From positions 763,938 to 827,937 of the forward strand of contig NZ_JAAQQU010000104.1 in the NCBI RefSeq assembly GCF_011742145.1: a DNA stretch of 64,000 nt, written 5' to 3'. The position numbers were made by a program, and so were the translations under genes. The notes under the pieces were generated by a model that had not been told where the DNA came from, did no database searches, and was given only the letters and a program-made list of their open reading frames with translations. The DNA is from Flavobacterium sp. J49. Lineage in GTDB: Bacteria; Bacteroidota; Bacteroidia; Flavobacteriales; Flavobacteriaceae. Positions 52,775 through 61,905 of this stretch are shown one piece after another. Position 1 is the stretch's first letter. The number at the start of each line of letters is the position of its first letter.

Positions 52775-54256
52775 ATGGAAAAAGATTTAACCATCGAACA
52801 GATTCAAAACTTTGAAGGCAAATACCCAAAACAACTTTGGTATTTGTTCTTTAGTGAAATGTGGGAGCGTTTTTGTTTCTATGGAATGCGCGGTATGCTG
52901 ACTTTTTTCATGGTAGACCAATTGTTGATGAATGAAAAGGTAGCCAATTTGCAATACGGAGCCACACAAGCTTTTGTATACGCATTTACCTTTATTGGCG
53001 GTTTGTTTGCCGATAAAATACTAGGCTATAGAAAATCGCTTTTTTGGGGCGGTATAATGATGATAGTCGGGAGTATAATTTTAGCGATTAATCCGCAGGA
53101 GTTTTTCTTTTTGGGAATCTCATTTACCGTGATAGGAACAGGTTTCTTTAAACCCAATATTTCCACCATGGTCGGGACTTTGTACAAAGCCAATGACACC
53201 CGAAGAGATGCCGGCTTTTCCCTGTTTTATTCGGGTATCAATATAGGCGCATTGTTGGGCGGTTATGCTTGTATTTATTTAGGAAAAAACTACTCATGGA
53301 ATTTGGCTTTCGGTTTGGCCGGAATTGTCATGACCATCAGTTTATTGACTTTTGTATTTACCCAAAAAAGTATGGCAGATATTGGAATTTCTCCTTTACT
53401 GCATTTAGAAAATTCGAAGCGTAAATTATACGAATATGCTACCTACATCGGAACAATTTTAGCCATCCCGTTAATTATGGCCATGGTGTCTAACCCGGAA
53501 TATACCGATTATTTTATGTATACCATAGGACCGATTACGCTGCTTTATTTGGCCTACGAAATGAGGAACTTTTCTATAAATGAAAATAAGAAGTTGTTGG
53601 CGGCGATGGTATTCATCATTTTTTCTATTTTGTTTTGGGCCTTTTTTGAACAAAGCGGTGGTTCTTTGAGTTTGTTTGCTGCCAACAATTTAGACAATGA
53701 TATACTGGGACTCAAATTAGACCCGAATGGCGTTAACAATGCTGCGAATTCATTATTTGTAATCATTTTTGCTCCTTTGTTAGGGATTGTTTGGATTTGG
53801 TTGAGTAGCAGAAAAAAAGAGCCTAATACTGTGGTCAAATTTGGTCTAGGCTTTTTATTCTTGGCTTTGGCTTTTTATACTTTTTATACGACCAGATTTT
53901 TCGCTAATGCCGAAGGTTTAACTTCTCTTGAAATGTTTACTTTGGCTTATTTTATAATTACGTTTGGGGAATTGTGTTTATCACCTATCGGACTTTCTAT
54001 TATGACCAAACTCGCGCCGGTAAAACTTCAGGCCGTGATGATGGGAATGTGGTTCTTGGCGAGTGCTTATGGTCAATATGCTGCCGGAATATTAGGCGCC
54101 GGAATGGCGAGTGCGGATGAGAATGCTTCCAAAGTCGAAAAATTAACCGCATACACTGATGGTTATAATCAATTGGCCATTTATGCGTTAGTGGCCGGCT
54201 TGGTGCTGATTGCCATTTCGCCCTTAGTCAAAAAATTAATGCAGGATGTAAAATAG
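52775..54256 (+). CDS. POT family peptide transporter (third of three)
   Basis: A 493-residue POT/PTR2 paralogue with about 14 hydrophobic segments. It has ExxER in SEMWERFCFYGMR (helix 1), TGFFKPNIST, and SLFYSGINIGALLGGY. Helix 7 has WAFFEQSGGSL with Glu292, as in the first paralogue. A short hydrophilic N-terminal lead (residues 1-20) precedes helix 1. It starts 5 bp after the second POT gene, so the two share a transcript. A weak hairpin at 54260-54280 follows. Confidence 0.93.
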   Translation: MEKDLTIEQIQNFEGKYPKQLWYLFFSEMWERFCFYGMRGMLTFFMVDQLLMNEKVANLQYGATQAFVYAFTFIGGLFADKILGYRKSLFWGGIMMIVGSIILAINPQEFFFLGISFTVIGTGFFKPNISTMVGTLYKANDTRRDAGFSLFYSGINIGALLGGYACIYLGKNYSWNLAFGLAGIVMTISLLTFVFTQKSMADIGISPLLHLENSKRKLYEYATYIGTILAIPLIMAMVSNPEYTDYFMYTIGPITLLYLAYEMRNFSINENKKLLAAMVFIIFSILFWAFFEQSGGSLSLFAANNLDNDILGLKLDPNGVNNAANSLFVIIFAPLLGIVWIWLSSRKKEPNTVVKFGLGFLFLALAFYTFYTTRFFANAEGLTSLEMFTLAYFIITFGELCLSPIGLSIMTKLAPVKLQAVMMGMWFLASAYGQYAAGILGAGMASADENASKVEKLTAYTDGYNQLAIYALVAGLVLIAISPLVKKLMQDVK

Positions 54257-54259
54257 CCG

Positions 54260-54280
54260 ACAGTAATTGGTACTGTTTTT
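54260..54280 (+). terminator. Weak terminator after the POT genes
   Basis: A 6-bp stem ACAGTA/TACTGT with a 5-base loop and five Ts. Short, so probably leaky. Confidence 0.45.
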
Positions 54281-54283
54281 GTA

Positions 54284-54291
54284 TATATTTG
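54284..54291 (+). promoter_or_regulatory. -7 box of the thioredoxin-like gene
   Basis: TATATTTG, a full -7 match, 19 bp before the ATG. A TTG at 54267-54269 is only 14 bases upstream, shorter than usual. Confidence 0.5.
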
Positions 54292-54310
54292 TAAAAAAAA
54301 ATAAGATCAC

Positions 54311-54778
54311 ATGAAAAAATTAATCCTTACGTTATTCCTGGTTTTAGGGTCTTTAACGATACAAGCACAAGAATTGACATGGCAAACTGACATCAACAAA
54401 GCCATGGAAATTTCTAAAAAATCTAAAAAGCCTTTAATGTTATTTTTTACCGGAAGCGACTGGTGTGGTTGGTGTATCCGTTTGCAAAAGGAAGTTCTAA
54501 AAACACCTGAGTTTGCCAAATGGGCCAAAGACAATGTTGTTTTAGTGGAGCTTGACTTCCCGAGAAGAACACCACAGCAACCGGAAATCCAAAAACAAAA
54601 CATGGAATTACAACAAGCTTTAGGTGTTAGAGGTTATCCTACAGTATGGTTTGTGAAAGCTTCTAAAAAAGACGGTAAAATCAACTTAGAGCAAATAGGC
54701 AGCACAGGCTATGTTGCCGGCGGTCCAAGTGCTTGGTTGGCCGGAGCCGATCAAATATTGGCACCAAAAAAATCCTAA
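54311..54778 (+). CDS. Exported thioredoxin-like protein (CGWC)
   Basis: A 155-residue periplasmic thioredoxin-fold protein. The signal ends LTIQAQ (residue 20). The redox motif is SDWCGWC with Cys52 and Cys55; this and the FTGSDWCGWC lead are typical of the Thioredoxin_7-like branch rather than classic thioredoxin (WCGPC). The cis-Pro region appears as GVRGYPTVWFVK. A QNMELQQAL helix lies between. It probably reduces or isomerises disulfides or transfers electrons to an envelope partner, which is not identifiable from the neighbours. It has its own -7 box, and its terminator lies inside the end of comEC. Confidence 0.88.
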   Translation: MKKLILTLFLVLGSLTIQAQELTWQTDINKAMEISKKSKKPLMLFFTGSDWCGWCIRLQKEVLKTPEFAKWAKDNVVLVELDFPRRTPQQPEIQKQNMELQQALGVRGYPTVWFVKASKKDGKINLEQIGSTGYVAGGPSAWLAGADQILAPKKS

Positions 54779-54788
54779 TTCATCCAAA

Positions 54789-56816
54789 TTAAATCTTATA
54801 AAATCCCTTTTCATTGGTATAGTGAAAAGGGATTTTTGCTTTATCACAAGTGGATTCCCATAGTTTAACATAGCTTTTATAATTGGAAGCATCTGCAATG
54901 ATTTGTTGGGGTTTACAATTCTTTAGTAAACGTTCCATATTCAGTTTCGGGGAATTGATAATAATTAAAATATCGGGTTTTATTTTGGCGGAATAAATAG
55001 CCGAACTGTCAATCAGTAATATCCTTTTGTTTTTGAAGTAGTATAGGTTTTGGAGTCGTCTTTTCTCTTTGACCTGACAAAAATTGCCAACCAAATAGGC
55101 TTGAATGGTTGTGTTGTTTTCCAAAGAAGTCAAAACACTATCGTTGCTGTAAACTGTTACATTTTCATTTGTTCTTTGAGTGATAAGATTGCTTTTTCTC
55201 GAGTTGAAAACAATAAACTCTTCAGTGTTGTGCGTTTTGAATCTGGTAACAATGTAAAGGCTTTGCAATGTGATAATACTCAATAAAACAATGACCAATC
55301 GCTTGAAATTTGGTTTTTTGTACCAAATAATAATCATGGTAATCGCGAGGTAAGAAGTCCAAAGCATAGCAATGGTAAACGATACATTCTTGAGTACAAA
55401 ATCTTCATAAGAAGCAACTTTATGAATGAGATTGTTTTGCCATTCAATCAGCAATTCCAAAGGCTTAACCACGAACATCGGCACTTTTCCGAAACATGCA
55501 AATACAATGGCTGTCAAACCAACAATCATAATTATGCCAAGCATTGGTAACACGATAACATTGGTCACAAAAAACAAACCCGGAAATTGGTGAAAATAAT
55601 AAATACTCAAAGGTAAAGTTCCGATTTGAGCCGCAAAAGAAACGGTTAAGATATCCCAAAAGTATTGGGTAATTTTGTATTTGGGTTGCCAAATGTCGTT
55701 TAGTAAAGGTTGTAACCATAAGATAAAAAACAAAGCTAAATAACTCAACTGAAATCCAACATCAAACAGAAATGAGGGTTTCCATAGCAGAATTAAAAAC
55801 ATAGAAACCAATAAGGTGTGAAACACATTCACCGTTCTTCGCAAGTGATTGCCAATGGCTACAAACGAAAACATCGTTACCGAACGTACCACCGAAGGCG
55901 CTAATCCGGCCAAAATGCCATAACTCCATAACGAGAGCAGTATGATGAACAGTTTGATTAAAGTATTCCTTTTCGTGTTGGCTATTGGCTTTAAAAGGAA
56001 AGTAACAAACAGTAAGATAAACCCAACATGCAAGCCTGAAACAGATAAAATATGAACAGCTCCGGCCAATTGGTAATCTCTTAAAACTTCAGGTGAAATA
56101 TCTTGTTGTTGCCCAAGCAATAAGGCAATCATGATATTGAGTTCCTCTTTTTTGAATTGCGATATTGTTAAGTTTCGGATGATATCTGTTCTGAAATTGG
56201 AAAAACGTGACCAAAGCATTGATTCGGTTTTGTCAATGATAATTTGCTTTTCATCGGCATAAATTTGACCATAAATCTGTTGGTTTTTTAGATACTGCCC
56301 ATAATCAAACTGGTTGGGATTGAATGGTTTTTTATTTTTATAAATGGTGCTGAAAAGCGTCACTTGACTGCCAATGGGTAAATCCTCAATCCGATTGGAT
56401 TGCCGAATGTTGACAATGACTTTGCCAAAACTTTTATGATGGTCAATCCTTTCGATGTCGGCCACATAACGAATATTTTTTGCTGTGCTTTTAAGTTTTT
56501 CGTGTACTTGAAATGTAATTTGATGCGATGATTCTTCGACCAACTGATTGAGATAATGATTTTGCCGTAAACCATCATTATGGTAAATTGAAGTAGCCAA
56601 ACCGATAAAGAATGAAATCCCCAAAGCAACTATTCCAAAAAGCGTTCTACAGATTGTTTTTCTCTTACACCCAAAGTGCAAAACTATCATGAATACCAAT
56701 CCAATCAAGATACTCCCATAGACGACAGGCGACTCGGGTTGGTGTTTTTGGTACACAATTATTCCCAAAATAAAGGCAAAAGTGATACTCGCTAAAGGAA
56801 ATTGTAAGATTTTCAT
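54789..56816 (-). CDS. ComEC/Rec2 family DNA-uptake channel protein
   Basis: A 675-residue inner-membrane protein of the ComEC/Rec2 family, the channel for single-stranded DNA entry in natural transformation. An N-terminal soluble DUF4131-like region (about 30-180, with FDYGQYLKNQQIYGQIYA) is followed by the competence membrane domain, with HILSVSGLHVGFI (the hallmark) and LAPSVVRSVTMF. About eight hydrophobic segments follow. The last 160 residues are soluble but show no HxHxDH motif, so the metallo-beta-lactamase domain of longer ComEC proteins is absent or degenerate. Its last codons overlap an inverted repeat that serves as terminator for the convergent thioredoxin-like gene. Confidence 0.88.
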   Translation of the reverse strand: MKILQFPLASITFAFILGIIVYQKHQPESPVVYGSILIGLVFMIVLHFGCKRKTICRTLFGIVALGISFFIGLATSIYHNDGLRQNHYLNQLVEESSHQITFQVHEKLKSTAKNIRYVADIERIDHHKSFGKVIVNIRQSNRIEDLPIGSQVTLFSTIYKNKKPFNPNQFDYGQYLKNQQIYGQIYADEKQIIIDKTESMLWSRFSNFRTDIIRNLTISQFKKEELNIMIALLLGQQQDISPEVLRDYQLAGAVHILSVSGLHVGFILLFVTFLLKPIANTKRNTLIKLFIILLSLWSYGILAGLAPSVVRSVTMFSFVAIGNHLRRTVNVFHTLLVSMFLILLWKPSFLFDVGFQLSYLALFFILWLQPLLNDIWQPKYKITQYFWDILTVSFAAQIGTLPLSIYYFHQFPGLFFVTNVIVLPMLGIIMIVGLTAIVFACFGKVPMFVVKPLELLIEWQNNLIHKVASYEDFVLKNVSFTIAMLWTSYLAITMIIIWYKKPNFKRLVIVLLSIITLQSLYIVTRFKTHNTEEFIVFNSRKSNLITQRTNENVTVYSNDSVLTSLENNTTIQAYLVGNFCQVKEKRRLQNLYYFKNKRILLIDSSAIYSAKIKPDILIIINSPKLNMERLLKNCKPQQIIADASNYKSYVKLWESTCDKAKIPFHYTNEKGFYKI
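54801..54837 (+). terminator. Terminator of the thioredoxin-like gene, within comEC
   Basis: A 13-bp perfect stem AAATCCCTTTTCA/TGAAAAGGGATTT with a 9-base loop and T-tail. It lies inside the last 16 codons of comEC on the opposite strand. Confidence 0.8.
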
Positions 56817-56856
56817 GTAACTAAATTACAAGATATCTTTTATTTAAGCAAGAAAA

Positions 56857-57522
56857 TTACTGTAAAACTCTGTTTATTTGTACGAAAGTTCTATTGTAAT
56901 AGGATTCTTTAGTAGAAGAAATAATAACGCCACTTTGGGTAGAGGAGTGGATAAACTTCACTTCATCTGCGGTTACTTCTACAACCATTCCCACATGATT
57001 GATTCTTCTCTGACCGCGATTGATAAAGAAAATCAAATCGCCTTTTTTGGCCTCAGACAAATCAACTTTAGTGCCTACTGTAGCCATTTCGTGAGACGAA
57101 CGCGGTAAAGTAATATCGAATTTTTTAAAGGTAGAATAAATTAAACCCGAACAATCAAAACCGGCTTTTGTGGTTCCGCCACCGCGATATCCTACGCCTA
57201 AATTGTCAGAAGCGCTATTGATTAATTGTTTGATCAAATAACTGGCATCCTCGTTTTCGATGACAATGTCGTCGTCATTCTGGTTGTTCACCTTAGCGAC
57301 TTTTTTGGTGAGATTGGGTTCGGGAACCTGTGTTAATGATAACTCTTTAGTTTGACTTTTCTTTTTCTTTTCCGTCGTCTTTACCGGAGTTGCAGCAATC
57401 GCTTTGGGTTCGCTGTACATTCCTTTTTTTACAGCAACTTCCTTCGAAGTAACGATGCTCGAAGTGGGTTTACAAGCAGTAAACAGCAATAAAAGAAGTG
57501 ATATGTAAGCGATGTTTTTCAA
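56857..57522 (-). CDS. NlpC/P60 (C40) peptidoglycan peptidase lipoprotein
   Basis: A 221-residue lipoprotein (lipobox LLFTAC, Cys17) with a basic, low-complexity linker (about 25-85) and a C-terminal NlpC/P60 domain. The catalytic residues are Cys124 in GFDCSGL, His176 in RINHVGMV and a third polar residue, His192 in FIHSST. It should cut peptide stems in peptidoglycan, typically between D-Glu and the diamino acid. Its own promoter (57540-57568) lies in the gap after lpxB, so it need not depend on the surE-lpxB transcript. Confidence 0.92.
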   Translation of the reverse strand: MKNIAYISLLLLLFTACKPTSSIVTSKEVAVKKGMYSEPKAIAATPVKTTEKKKKSQTKELSLTQVPEPNLTKKVAKVNNQNDDDIVIENEDASYLIKQLINSASDNLGVGYRGGGTTKAGFDCSGLIYSTFKKFDITLPRSSHEMATVGTKVDLSEAKKGDLIFFINRGQRRINHVGMVVEVTADEVKFIHSSTQSGVIISSTKESYYNRTFVQINRVLQ

Positions 57523-57539
57523 TAAAAAATTGTTTTTTA

Positions 57540-57568
57540 CAAAAGTAAAAATTAGTGTTTGTAATCAA
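57540..57568 (-). promoter_or_regulatory. Promoter of the NlpC/P60 gene
   Basis: On the minus strand TTG (57566-57568), 18 bases, TACTTTTG (57540-57547): a full consensus match, 17 bp before the start codon and immediately after the lpxB stop. Confidence 0.75.
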
Positions 57569-57570
57569 AA

Positions 57571-58683
57571 CTACTTTAGGTCATTTATGATAAATTTAGC
57601 AGTTTTTTTGCTGGCGCCAATGCCTCCTAATTTGGTTTCCAATTGGTTGTATTTTTCTAAAAGAGCGTTTCTGTGCTTTTCTTCAAGCAATTTTGAGAGT
57701 TCTTTTCTCAGGTTTTTAGTGTTGCATTTGTCTTGAATCAATTCAGTCACCACTTCTTCATCCATAATTAAATTGACCAATGAAATGTATTTTAAAGTAA
57801 TGATTCTTTTGGCAATTTGATACGAAATATAACCGCCTTTATAGCACACGACTTCGGGTACTTTGAACAACGCGGTTTCCAAAGTAGCCGTTCCTGAAGT
57901 TACCAAAGCGGCTCTGGCGACACTCAACAAATCATACGTTTTATTCGAAATGAACTTGACATTCTTATTGGTCAAAAACTGCTCGTAAAAATGATAGTCC
58001 TGACTTGGCGCACCGGCAATTACAAATTGGTAATCGCTAAAATCATCCACGATGCTAAGCATCACACTCAGCATTTTTGAAATCTCTTGTTTTCGGCTTC
58101 CGGGAAGAATTGCTATTATAGGTTTGTCGTCAAGATTGTTTTCTTTTCTAAAGGTAACTTCGTTTGTTTTCTCACGATGGTGAATCGCATCTATCAAAGG
58201 ATGTCCGACAAAATCAACTTTAAAATGGTGCTTGACTTCAAAGAAATCTTTTTCAAATGGTAAGATGACAAACAGTTTGTCGAAGTCTCTTTTGACCGCT
58301 TTGATTCGGTTTTCTTTCCAAGCCCAAATTTGCGGAGCGATATAATAATGGGTTTTAATACCACGGGCTTTCGCCCATTTGGCAATGCGCATGTTAAAGC
58401 CGGGATAATCGATAAAAATAATCACATCGGGATTGAATTTTTCGATGTCAGCTTTGCAAAATTTGATGTTGTTTAGGATGGTTTTCAGATTCATCACTAC
58501 TTCGGCAAATCCCATAAAGGCCAATTCACGGTAGTGTTTTACCAAAGTTCCGCCAACGTTTTGCATCAAATCGCCACCCCAAAAACGGATTTCAGCAGTT
58601 GCGTCTTCCTCGTAAAGCGCTTTCATCAAATTGGAACCGTGTAAATCGCCCGAAGCTTCGCCGGCAATGATATAATACTTCAT
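57571..58683 (-). CDS. lpxB: Lipid-A-disaccharide synthase
   Basis: A 370-residue GT19 glycosyltransferase that joins UDP-2,3-diacylglucosamine and lipid X to make the lipid A disaccharide. The N-terminal YYIIAGEASGDLHGSNLM is the LpxB signature, followed by FWGGDLMQNVGG and VIFIDYPGFNMRIAKWAK. The C-terminal Rossmann half has ILPGSRKQEISKML and SGTATLETALFKVPEVVCYK, the UDP-sugar site. It is a peripheral membrane enzyme of normal length. surE lies 10 bp upstream, in the same transcript. This fits an LPS-making outer membrane along with lptC at 43.2 kb. Confidence 0.95.
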   Translation of the reverse strand: MKYYIIAGEASGDLHGSNLMKALYEEDATAEIRFWGGDLMQNVGGTLVKHYRELAFMGFAEVVMNLKTILNNIKFCKADIEKFNPDVIIFIDYPGFNMRIAKWAKARGIKTHYYIAPQIWAWKENRIKAVKRDFDKLFVILPFEKDFFEVKHHFKVDFVGHPLIDAIHHREKTNEVTFRKENNLDDKPIIAILPGSRKQEISKMLSVMLSIVDDFSDYQFVIAGAPSQDYHFYEQFLTNKNVKFISNKTYDLLSVARAALVTSGTATLETALFKVPEVVCYKGGYISYQIAKRIITLKYISLVNLIMDEEVVTELIQDKCNTKNLRKELSKLLEEKHRNALLEKYNQLETKLGGIGASKKTAKFIINDLK

Positions 58684-58693
58684 CTGTTAAATG

Positions 58694-59464
58694 TTATAAA
58701 TCCCAAGAATTTAATTGCTGAATGGCATGATGTGCCGTTAAATCAAACTGCACCGGAACCACTGAAATATAGCCTTTTGACAATGCCCACTCATCAGTGT
58801 CTTCGCCTTTGTCCTGGTTGACAAATTCACCACTCAACCAATAGTAATCTTTCCCGTATGGCGTTTGTCTTTTGTCAAATTTCTCCATCCAAATGGCTTT
58901 GGCCTGACGACAAATTTTGATGCCTTTAATATCGTCATATTTCAATTTGGGGAAGTTGACATTCAAAACCGTGCCTTCGGTTAATTTTCTAAACAAAACT
59001 TCTAAAGCTATCTTTTTGATAAATGGTTTTATCGTTTCAAAATCGGCATTCCAATCATAATCCAATAGCGAAAAACCTATAGCCGGTATGCCTTCAATCC
59101 CTGCTTCCACTGCAGCACTCATGGTGCCCGAATAAATCACATTAATCGAAGAGTTAGAGCCGTGATTAACGCCAGAAACACATAGGTCAGGTTTCTTTTT
59201 CAAAATTTCATTGACCGCCAATTTGACACAATCCACCGGAGTTCCTGAGCAAGCGTATTCGGTAATGGCAGCATTTTCGGCAGAAACTTTATTCAAGTAC
59301 AAAGTGCTGTTGATGGTGATGGCATGTCCCATGGCGCTTTGCGGACTGTCGGGTGCCACCACAATCACGTCGCCAATTTCAGCCATGACGTCAATTAAGG
59401 CCCTAATTCCCGGGGCATTGATGCCATCGTCATTGGTAACTAAAATAGTGGGTTTGGTCATCAT
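58694..59464 (-). CDS. surE: 5'/3'-nucleotidase SurE
   Basis: A 256-residue metal-dependent phosphatase that dephosphorylates nucleoside monophosphates. ILVTNDDGINAPGI (residues 6-19) contains the metal-binding Asp pair; APDSPQSAMGHAIT and CVSGVNHGSNSSINVIYSGT complete the site. I start at ATG 59464 (MMTKPTILV); 59461 is equally possible. The frame continues upstream to 59530 but includes the promoter region. A full promoter lies at 59518-59545. lpxB follows after 10 bp, a frequent pairing in Bacteroidetes. Confidence 0.94.
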   Translation of the reverse strand: MMTKPTILVTNDDGINAPGIRALIDVMAEIGDVIVVAPDSPQSAMGHAITINSTLYLNKVSAENAAITEYACSGTPVDCVKLAVNEILKKKPDLCVSGVNHGSNSSINVIYSGTMSAAVEAGIEGIPAIGFSLLDYDWNADFETIKPFIKKIALEVLFRKLTEGTVLNVNFPKLKYDDIKGIKICRQAKAIWMEKFDKRQTPYGKDYYWLSGEFVNQDKGEDTDEWALSKGYISVVPVQFDLTAHHAIQQLNSWDL

Positions 59465-59517
59465 CTTTTTTTTAATTCTGTAACAAAGCACGGTTTTTGT
59501 ACGACTTACTGTGCATG

Positions 59518-59545
59518 CAAAATTAACCATTTTAAGGCTTTACAA
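59518..59545 (-). promoter_or_regulatory. Promoter of surE-lpxB
   Basis: On the minus strand TTG (59543-59545), 17 bases, TAATTTTG (59518-59525), a full consensus match; supports the start at 59464. Confidence 0.7.
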
Positions 59546-59560
59546 CGCTACAATTTTTTA

Positions 59561-59568
59561 TAACTTTG
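59561..59568 (+). promoter_or_regulatory. -7 box of the C-terminal processing protease gene
   Basis: TAACTTTG, a full -7 match, giving a leader of about 100 bases. No clear TTG upstream. It is divergent from and adjacent to the surE promoter. Confidence 0.45.
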
Positions 59569-59673
59569 AAGCAATTGCCGTTCTGAGTGGAACACAGGAA
59601 ATGATTTTAACAAAATTTTATCTGGCAAGGCAAATCTTGGCATGGTTTTTTGTTTAATTTAGACCAATAATTA

Positions 59674-61857
59674 ATGAATGTTATAATGCAGTTTATGAAA
59701 AGAAATTATAAAGCACTACTGGTAGTTTTGACACTATCAGTGGCCTTATTGGGGTTCAGTTTGTTCCCAAGTAAGAAAGAATCAGATCCGGAAAAAGATA
59801 AATTGTTGATTGAGTTGTTGACTTTTGTCATAGAAAAAGGACATTATAGTCCGGCCGCCATCGATGACAATTTTTCTAAAGGAGTTTACAAAGATTATCT
59901 GAATGCTTTAGATCCTTCTAAACGTTTCTTTTTGCAATCGGATATCGATGAATTTGCTCAGTATGAAACGCAAATTGACGACCAAATTTTAAACAAAGAA
60001 TTGTCTTTCTTTGACTTGACCTACACTCGTTTGATGAAGCGTATGGAGGAAAGTAAAAGCTATTACAAAGAGGCATTGGCCAATCCTTTTGATTATAAAA
60101 AGGATGAAACGTTCAATACCGATTATGAAAAAATGCCCTACTGTAAATCAACTAAGGAATTAAAGGAAAGATGGCGTTTACAAGTAAAATTGTCGGCCTT
60201 ATCGTCTTTGGTTGAAAAACAAAAGTTAGAAGAAGACAAGAAAAACAACAAAGATTTATCGAAAAAATCAGAGCCAAAAACTTTCGAACAGTTAGAAAAA
60301 GAAACCCGCGAAAGCACTTTGAGTTCTCTGAATGACAATTTCAATTTCATCAAAGATTTAGACCGAGAAGATTGGTTTTCGATTTATGTGAATGCCATAT
60401 CGTCTCGTTTTGATCCGCATACTTCTTATTTCGCGCCCAATGAAAAAGAGCGTTTTGATTTGAGTATGAGCGGAAAGTTGGAAGGAATCGGCGCGCGTTT
60501 GCAAAAGAAAAATGACTTTACTGAGGTTTCAGAATTAATTTCAGGCGGTCCGGCCTGGAGAGGAAAACAGCTGGAATCTGGAGATGTTATTCTAAAAGTA
60601 GCCCAGGCAGATGGAGAACCGGTGGATGTGGTGGGAATGCGTTTAGACGATGTTGTTAAAAAAATTAAAGGGCCAAAAGGTACTGAAGTTCGTTTAACGG
60701 TTAAAAAGCAAGACGGAACTATTAAAGTAATTACTATCATCAGAGATGAAGTAGAAATTGAGGAAACTTATGTAAAATCGAGTGTGGTAGAGAAAGACGG
60801 ATTCAAATACGGCATCATTTATTTACCAAAATTCTATATCGATTTTGAAGACCAAAACAGTCGCGATGCCGGAAAGGATGTCGCCATTGAAGTAGAAAGA
60901 CTAAAAAAAGAAGGTGTTCAAGGCATTGTGATGGACGTTAGAGACAATGGCGGTGGTTCTTTGAAAACGGTTGTTGACATAGCAGGATTATTTATCGAGC
61001 AAGGTCCGATTGTACAAATCAAATCAGCTGCCGGTAAAAAAGAAGTGCTTTACGATCGTGATGCCAAAGTGCAATGGGATGGTCCGTTAGTAGTGATGAT
61101 TAATGAGTTTTCGGCTTCCGCTTCAGAGATTTTAGCAGCGGCCATTCAAGATTACAAGCGTGGAGTTGTTATCGGAAGCAAACAATCTTATGGCAAAGGA
61201 ACAGTGCAAAATGTGATTGATTTAAACCAATTTGTTCGCGGCAGTACTTACGGAGATTTAGGCGCTTTAAAAACGACTACTCAAAAGTTCTACAGAATCA
61301 ACGGTGGTTCTACTCAATTAGAAGGCGTGAAAAGTGATATTGCCATTCCGGATAAGTATGCTTATTTAAAAATGGGTGAACGCGATATAGAAAATGCGAT
61401 GCCTTGGGACAAAATCGATGCTGCCGATTATAAAGTTTGGGACAAACAAAACAATTTTGATTTGACCATTTCCAAAAGCAAGACCAGAATGCAAAACAAC
61501 CCGCAATTGCAGTTGATCGATGACAATGCCAAATGGTTGGACGAAAGAAATAAAGAGAATGTATATAGTTTGAATATCGACAAATTCAAAGCCGAACAAA
61601 AAGCTTTGGACGAAAAGAACAAAAAGTACAAACCCATTTCGGATTACAAGAATGCCTTTGATTTTAAATCATTGCCTTATGAGATAGAAAGCATGAAAAA
61701 TGACCCTGTACTGAAGGAGAAAAGAGAAAGATGGCATGAAAGCTTGTCAAAAGATATTTATATTGAAGAAGCGATTCATATTCTAAATGATTTGCAAACC
61801 GAAAACAATAAAGGTTTGTCTTCAAAATTAAAGAAAGATAAAGTAGTTAAATCTTAA
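59674..61857 (+). CDS. C-terminal processing peptidase (S41, Tsp/Prc type)
   Basis: A 727-residue periplasmic serine protease of the Tsp/Prc type. An N-terminal hydrophobic segment (about 15-31) is a signal or anchor. A helical region (to about 240) precedes a PDZ domain (about 255-350, with GIGARLQKK and GDVILKVAQADGEPV). The S41 core has MDVRDNGGGSLKTVVDIAGLF, FSASASEIL with probable nucleophile Ser482, and SYGKGTVQ with general-base Lys508. The C-terminal DUF3340-type helical domain closes the protein. The Met at residue 8 (MKRNYKALL) is an alternative start that gives a more typical signal. It should degrade or trim envelope proteins from their C-termini. Confidence 0.94.
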   Translation: MNVIMQFMKRNYKALLVVLTLSVALLGFSLFPSKKESDPEKDKLLIELLTFVIEKGHYSPAAIDDNFSKGVYKDYLNALDPSKRFFLQSDIDEFAQYETQIDDQILNKELSFFDLTYTRLMKRMEESKSYYKEALANPFDYKKDETFNTDYEKMPYCKSTKELKERWRLQVKLSALSSLVEKQKLEEDKKNNKDLSKKSEPKTFEQLEKETRESTLSSLNDNFNFIKDLDREDWFSIYVNAISSRFDPHTSYFAPNEKERFDLSMSGKLEGIGARLQKKNDFTEVSELISGGPAWRGKQLESGDVILKVAQADGEPVDVVGMRLDDVVKKIKGPKGTEVRLTVKKQDGTIKVITIIRDEVEIEETYVKSSVVEKDGFKYGIIYLPKFYIDFEDQNSRDAGKDVAIEVERLKKEGVQGIVMDVRDNGGGSLKTVVDIAGLFIEQGPIVQIKSAAGKKEVLYDRDAKVQWDGPLVVMINEFSASASEILAAAIQDYKRGVVIGSKQSYGKGTVQNVIDLNQFVRGSTYGDLGALKTTTQKFYRINGGSTQLEGVKSDIAIPDKYAYLKMGERDIENAMPWDKIDAADYKVWDKQNNFDLTISKSKTRMQNNPQLQLIDDNAKWLDERNKENVYSLNIDKFKAEQKALDEKNKKYKPISDYKNAFDFKSLPYEIESMKNDPVLKEKRERWHESLSKDIYIEEAIHILNDLQTENNKGLSSKLKKDKVVKS

Positions 61858-61873
61858 TATTCTTATTATAAAT

Positions 61874-61902
61874 AAAAAAGCCACCATGTCGGTGGCTTTT
61901 TT
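61874..61902. terminator. Bidirectional terminator
   Basis: Stem GCCACC/GGTGGC with an ATGTC loop, extended by six A-T pairs on each side, between convergent genes. Confidence 0.88.
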
Positions 61903-61905
61903 TGT

